A stretch of DNA of 64,000 bases from Deltaproteobacteria bacterium (GTDB lineage Bacteria; Myxococcota_A; UBA9042; DTJE01), in contig JAKPTZ010000017.1 of assembly GCA_029555025.1 (NCBI GenBank), positions 62,001-126,000 on the forward strand. Reading direction: 5' to 3'. The position numbers and the translations under genes are program-made. Numbering within the stretch: position 1 is the first letter of the stretch; the number at the start of each line of letters is the position of its first letter. Shown piece after piece: positions 63,828 through 64,000 of the stretch. Below the pieces are notes generated by a model. It was not told the DNA's origin. It saw nothing but the letters and a program-made list of their open reading frames with translations, and searched no databases.

Positions 63828-64000
63828 TTAATCACCCTTAACCAGTACCACCGTGATGTTGTCACGACCGCCTTTCGTGTTGGCACGGCCGATAAGTTCG
63901 GAGCAGCAGCGATCAAGGTCGTCCCGAAACTCGTTGCACGTGTCCAGGATCTCTTCGTCGTCCAGTTCGCCCGAAAGACCGTCGCAACACAGAAGGTAGC
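63828..64000 (-). CDS. PP2C-type protein phosphatase, C-terminal fragment
   Basis: The reverse strand is open from the right edge to the TAA at 63830-63828, giving 56 residues. They read YLLCCDGLSGELDDEEIL, then ends with RANTKGGRDNITVVLVKGD. The first part holds the LLCCDGL motif, in which Asp binds metal, and GGRDNITVVLV is the last conserved motif of PP2C (PPM) Ser/Thr phosphatases such as PrpC/Stp. Such enzymes reverse Hanks-type kinases; none is in the window. The start lies beyond the edge. Confidence 0.88.
   Translation of the reverse strand, partial: YLLCCDGLSGELDDEEILDTCNEFRDDLDRCCSELIGRANTKGGRDNITVVLVKGD

Overview
This is a GC-rich (about 60-65%), gene-dense stretch of chromosome from a Gram-negative, deltaproteobacteria-like bacterium, most plausibly Myxococcota or a related lineage. 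The evidence for the cell type is an apolipoprotein N-acyltransferase, many lipobox lipoproteins, an outer-membrane barrel protein, and a probable AmgK/MurU peptidoglycan-recycling pair. The evidence for lineage is two proteins ending in a Gly-Cys / membrane helix / Arg-cluster tail like the MYXO-CTERM signal, and several very large Cys/Asp-rich surface lipoproteins with thrombospondin type 3 and MopE-type repeats. There is no rRNA or tRNA gene here, so the assignment is indirect.

Layout. 1-955: end of an ABC-2 permease gene and a small membrane protein. 908-5054 (minus): parB, parA (with a perfect parS inside its first codons), secG, tpiA and a phosphoglycerate-kinase-like gene that has lost most catalytic residues. 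5175-10197 (minus): a sugar module of sodium symporter, small membrane protein, cupin, galactokinase and a UTP-sugar pyrophosphorylase-like protein. 10576-18723: surface and secreted proteins, namely a 5'-truncated metallopeptidase, an FGE-sulfatase-domain lipoprotein with Cys-rich tandem repeats, a 1263-residue TSP3/MopE protein and a lipase with a sorting tail. 18727-19979 (minus): kce and kal of lysine fermentation. 20065-24890 (minus): a glycosyltransferase-methyltransferase fusion, a PHP protein with an odd Gly/Gln/Arg tail, and leuS. 25120-27525 (plus): a BNR propeller protein with a sorting tail, then speD behind a structured leader with a seven-codon upstream ORF. 27532-32521: a membrane glycosyltransferase, truA and a flippase. 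32674-35586 (plus): a DUF167 protein and a remarkable Lnt carrying a beta-propeller inserted inside its nitrilase domain. 35543-41695 (minus): CPBP protease, murU-like, amgK-like and a large S74-chaperone surface protein. 42088-53197: lipoproteins, recD2, a HEAT-repeat protein, a barrel protein, a coiled-coil protein and panD. 53220-55459 (plus): lipid kinase and CCA-adding enzyme. 55469-64000 (minus): FKBP, DJ-1/PfpI protein, folC, rpoD, dnaG, a second MopE lipoprotein and the end of a PP2C phosphatase gene.

How it fits together. Most of the window is housekeeping (chromosome segregation, secretion, glycolysis, tRNA charging and modification, lipoprotein maturation, replication priming, the primary sigma factor) mixed with lineage-specific envelope proteins. 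The features most worth a second look are the Lnt-propeller hybrid (320 extra residues between catalytic Glu300 and Lys688), the degenerate PGK in a glycolytic operon, the speD leader peptide with a perfect Shine-Dalgarno, and a galactose module without galT or galE nearby. No CRISPR array, prophage, insertion sequence or restriction system was seen.
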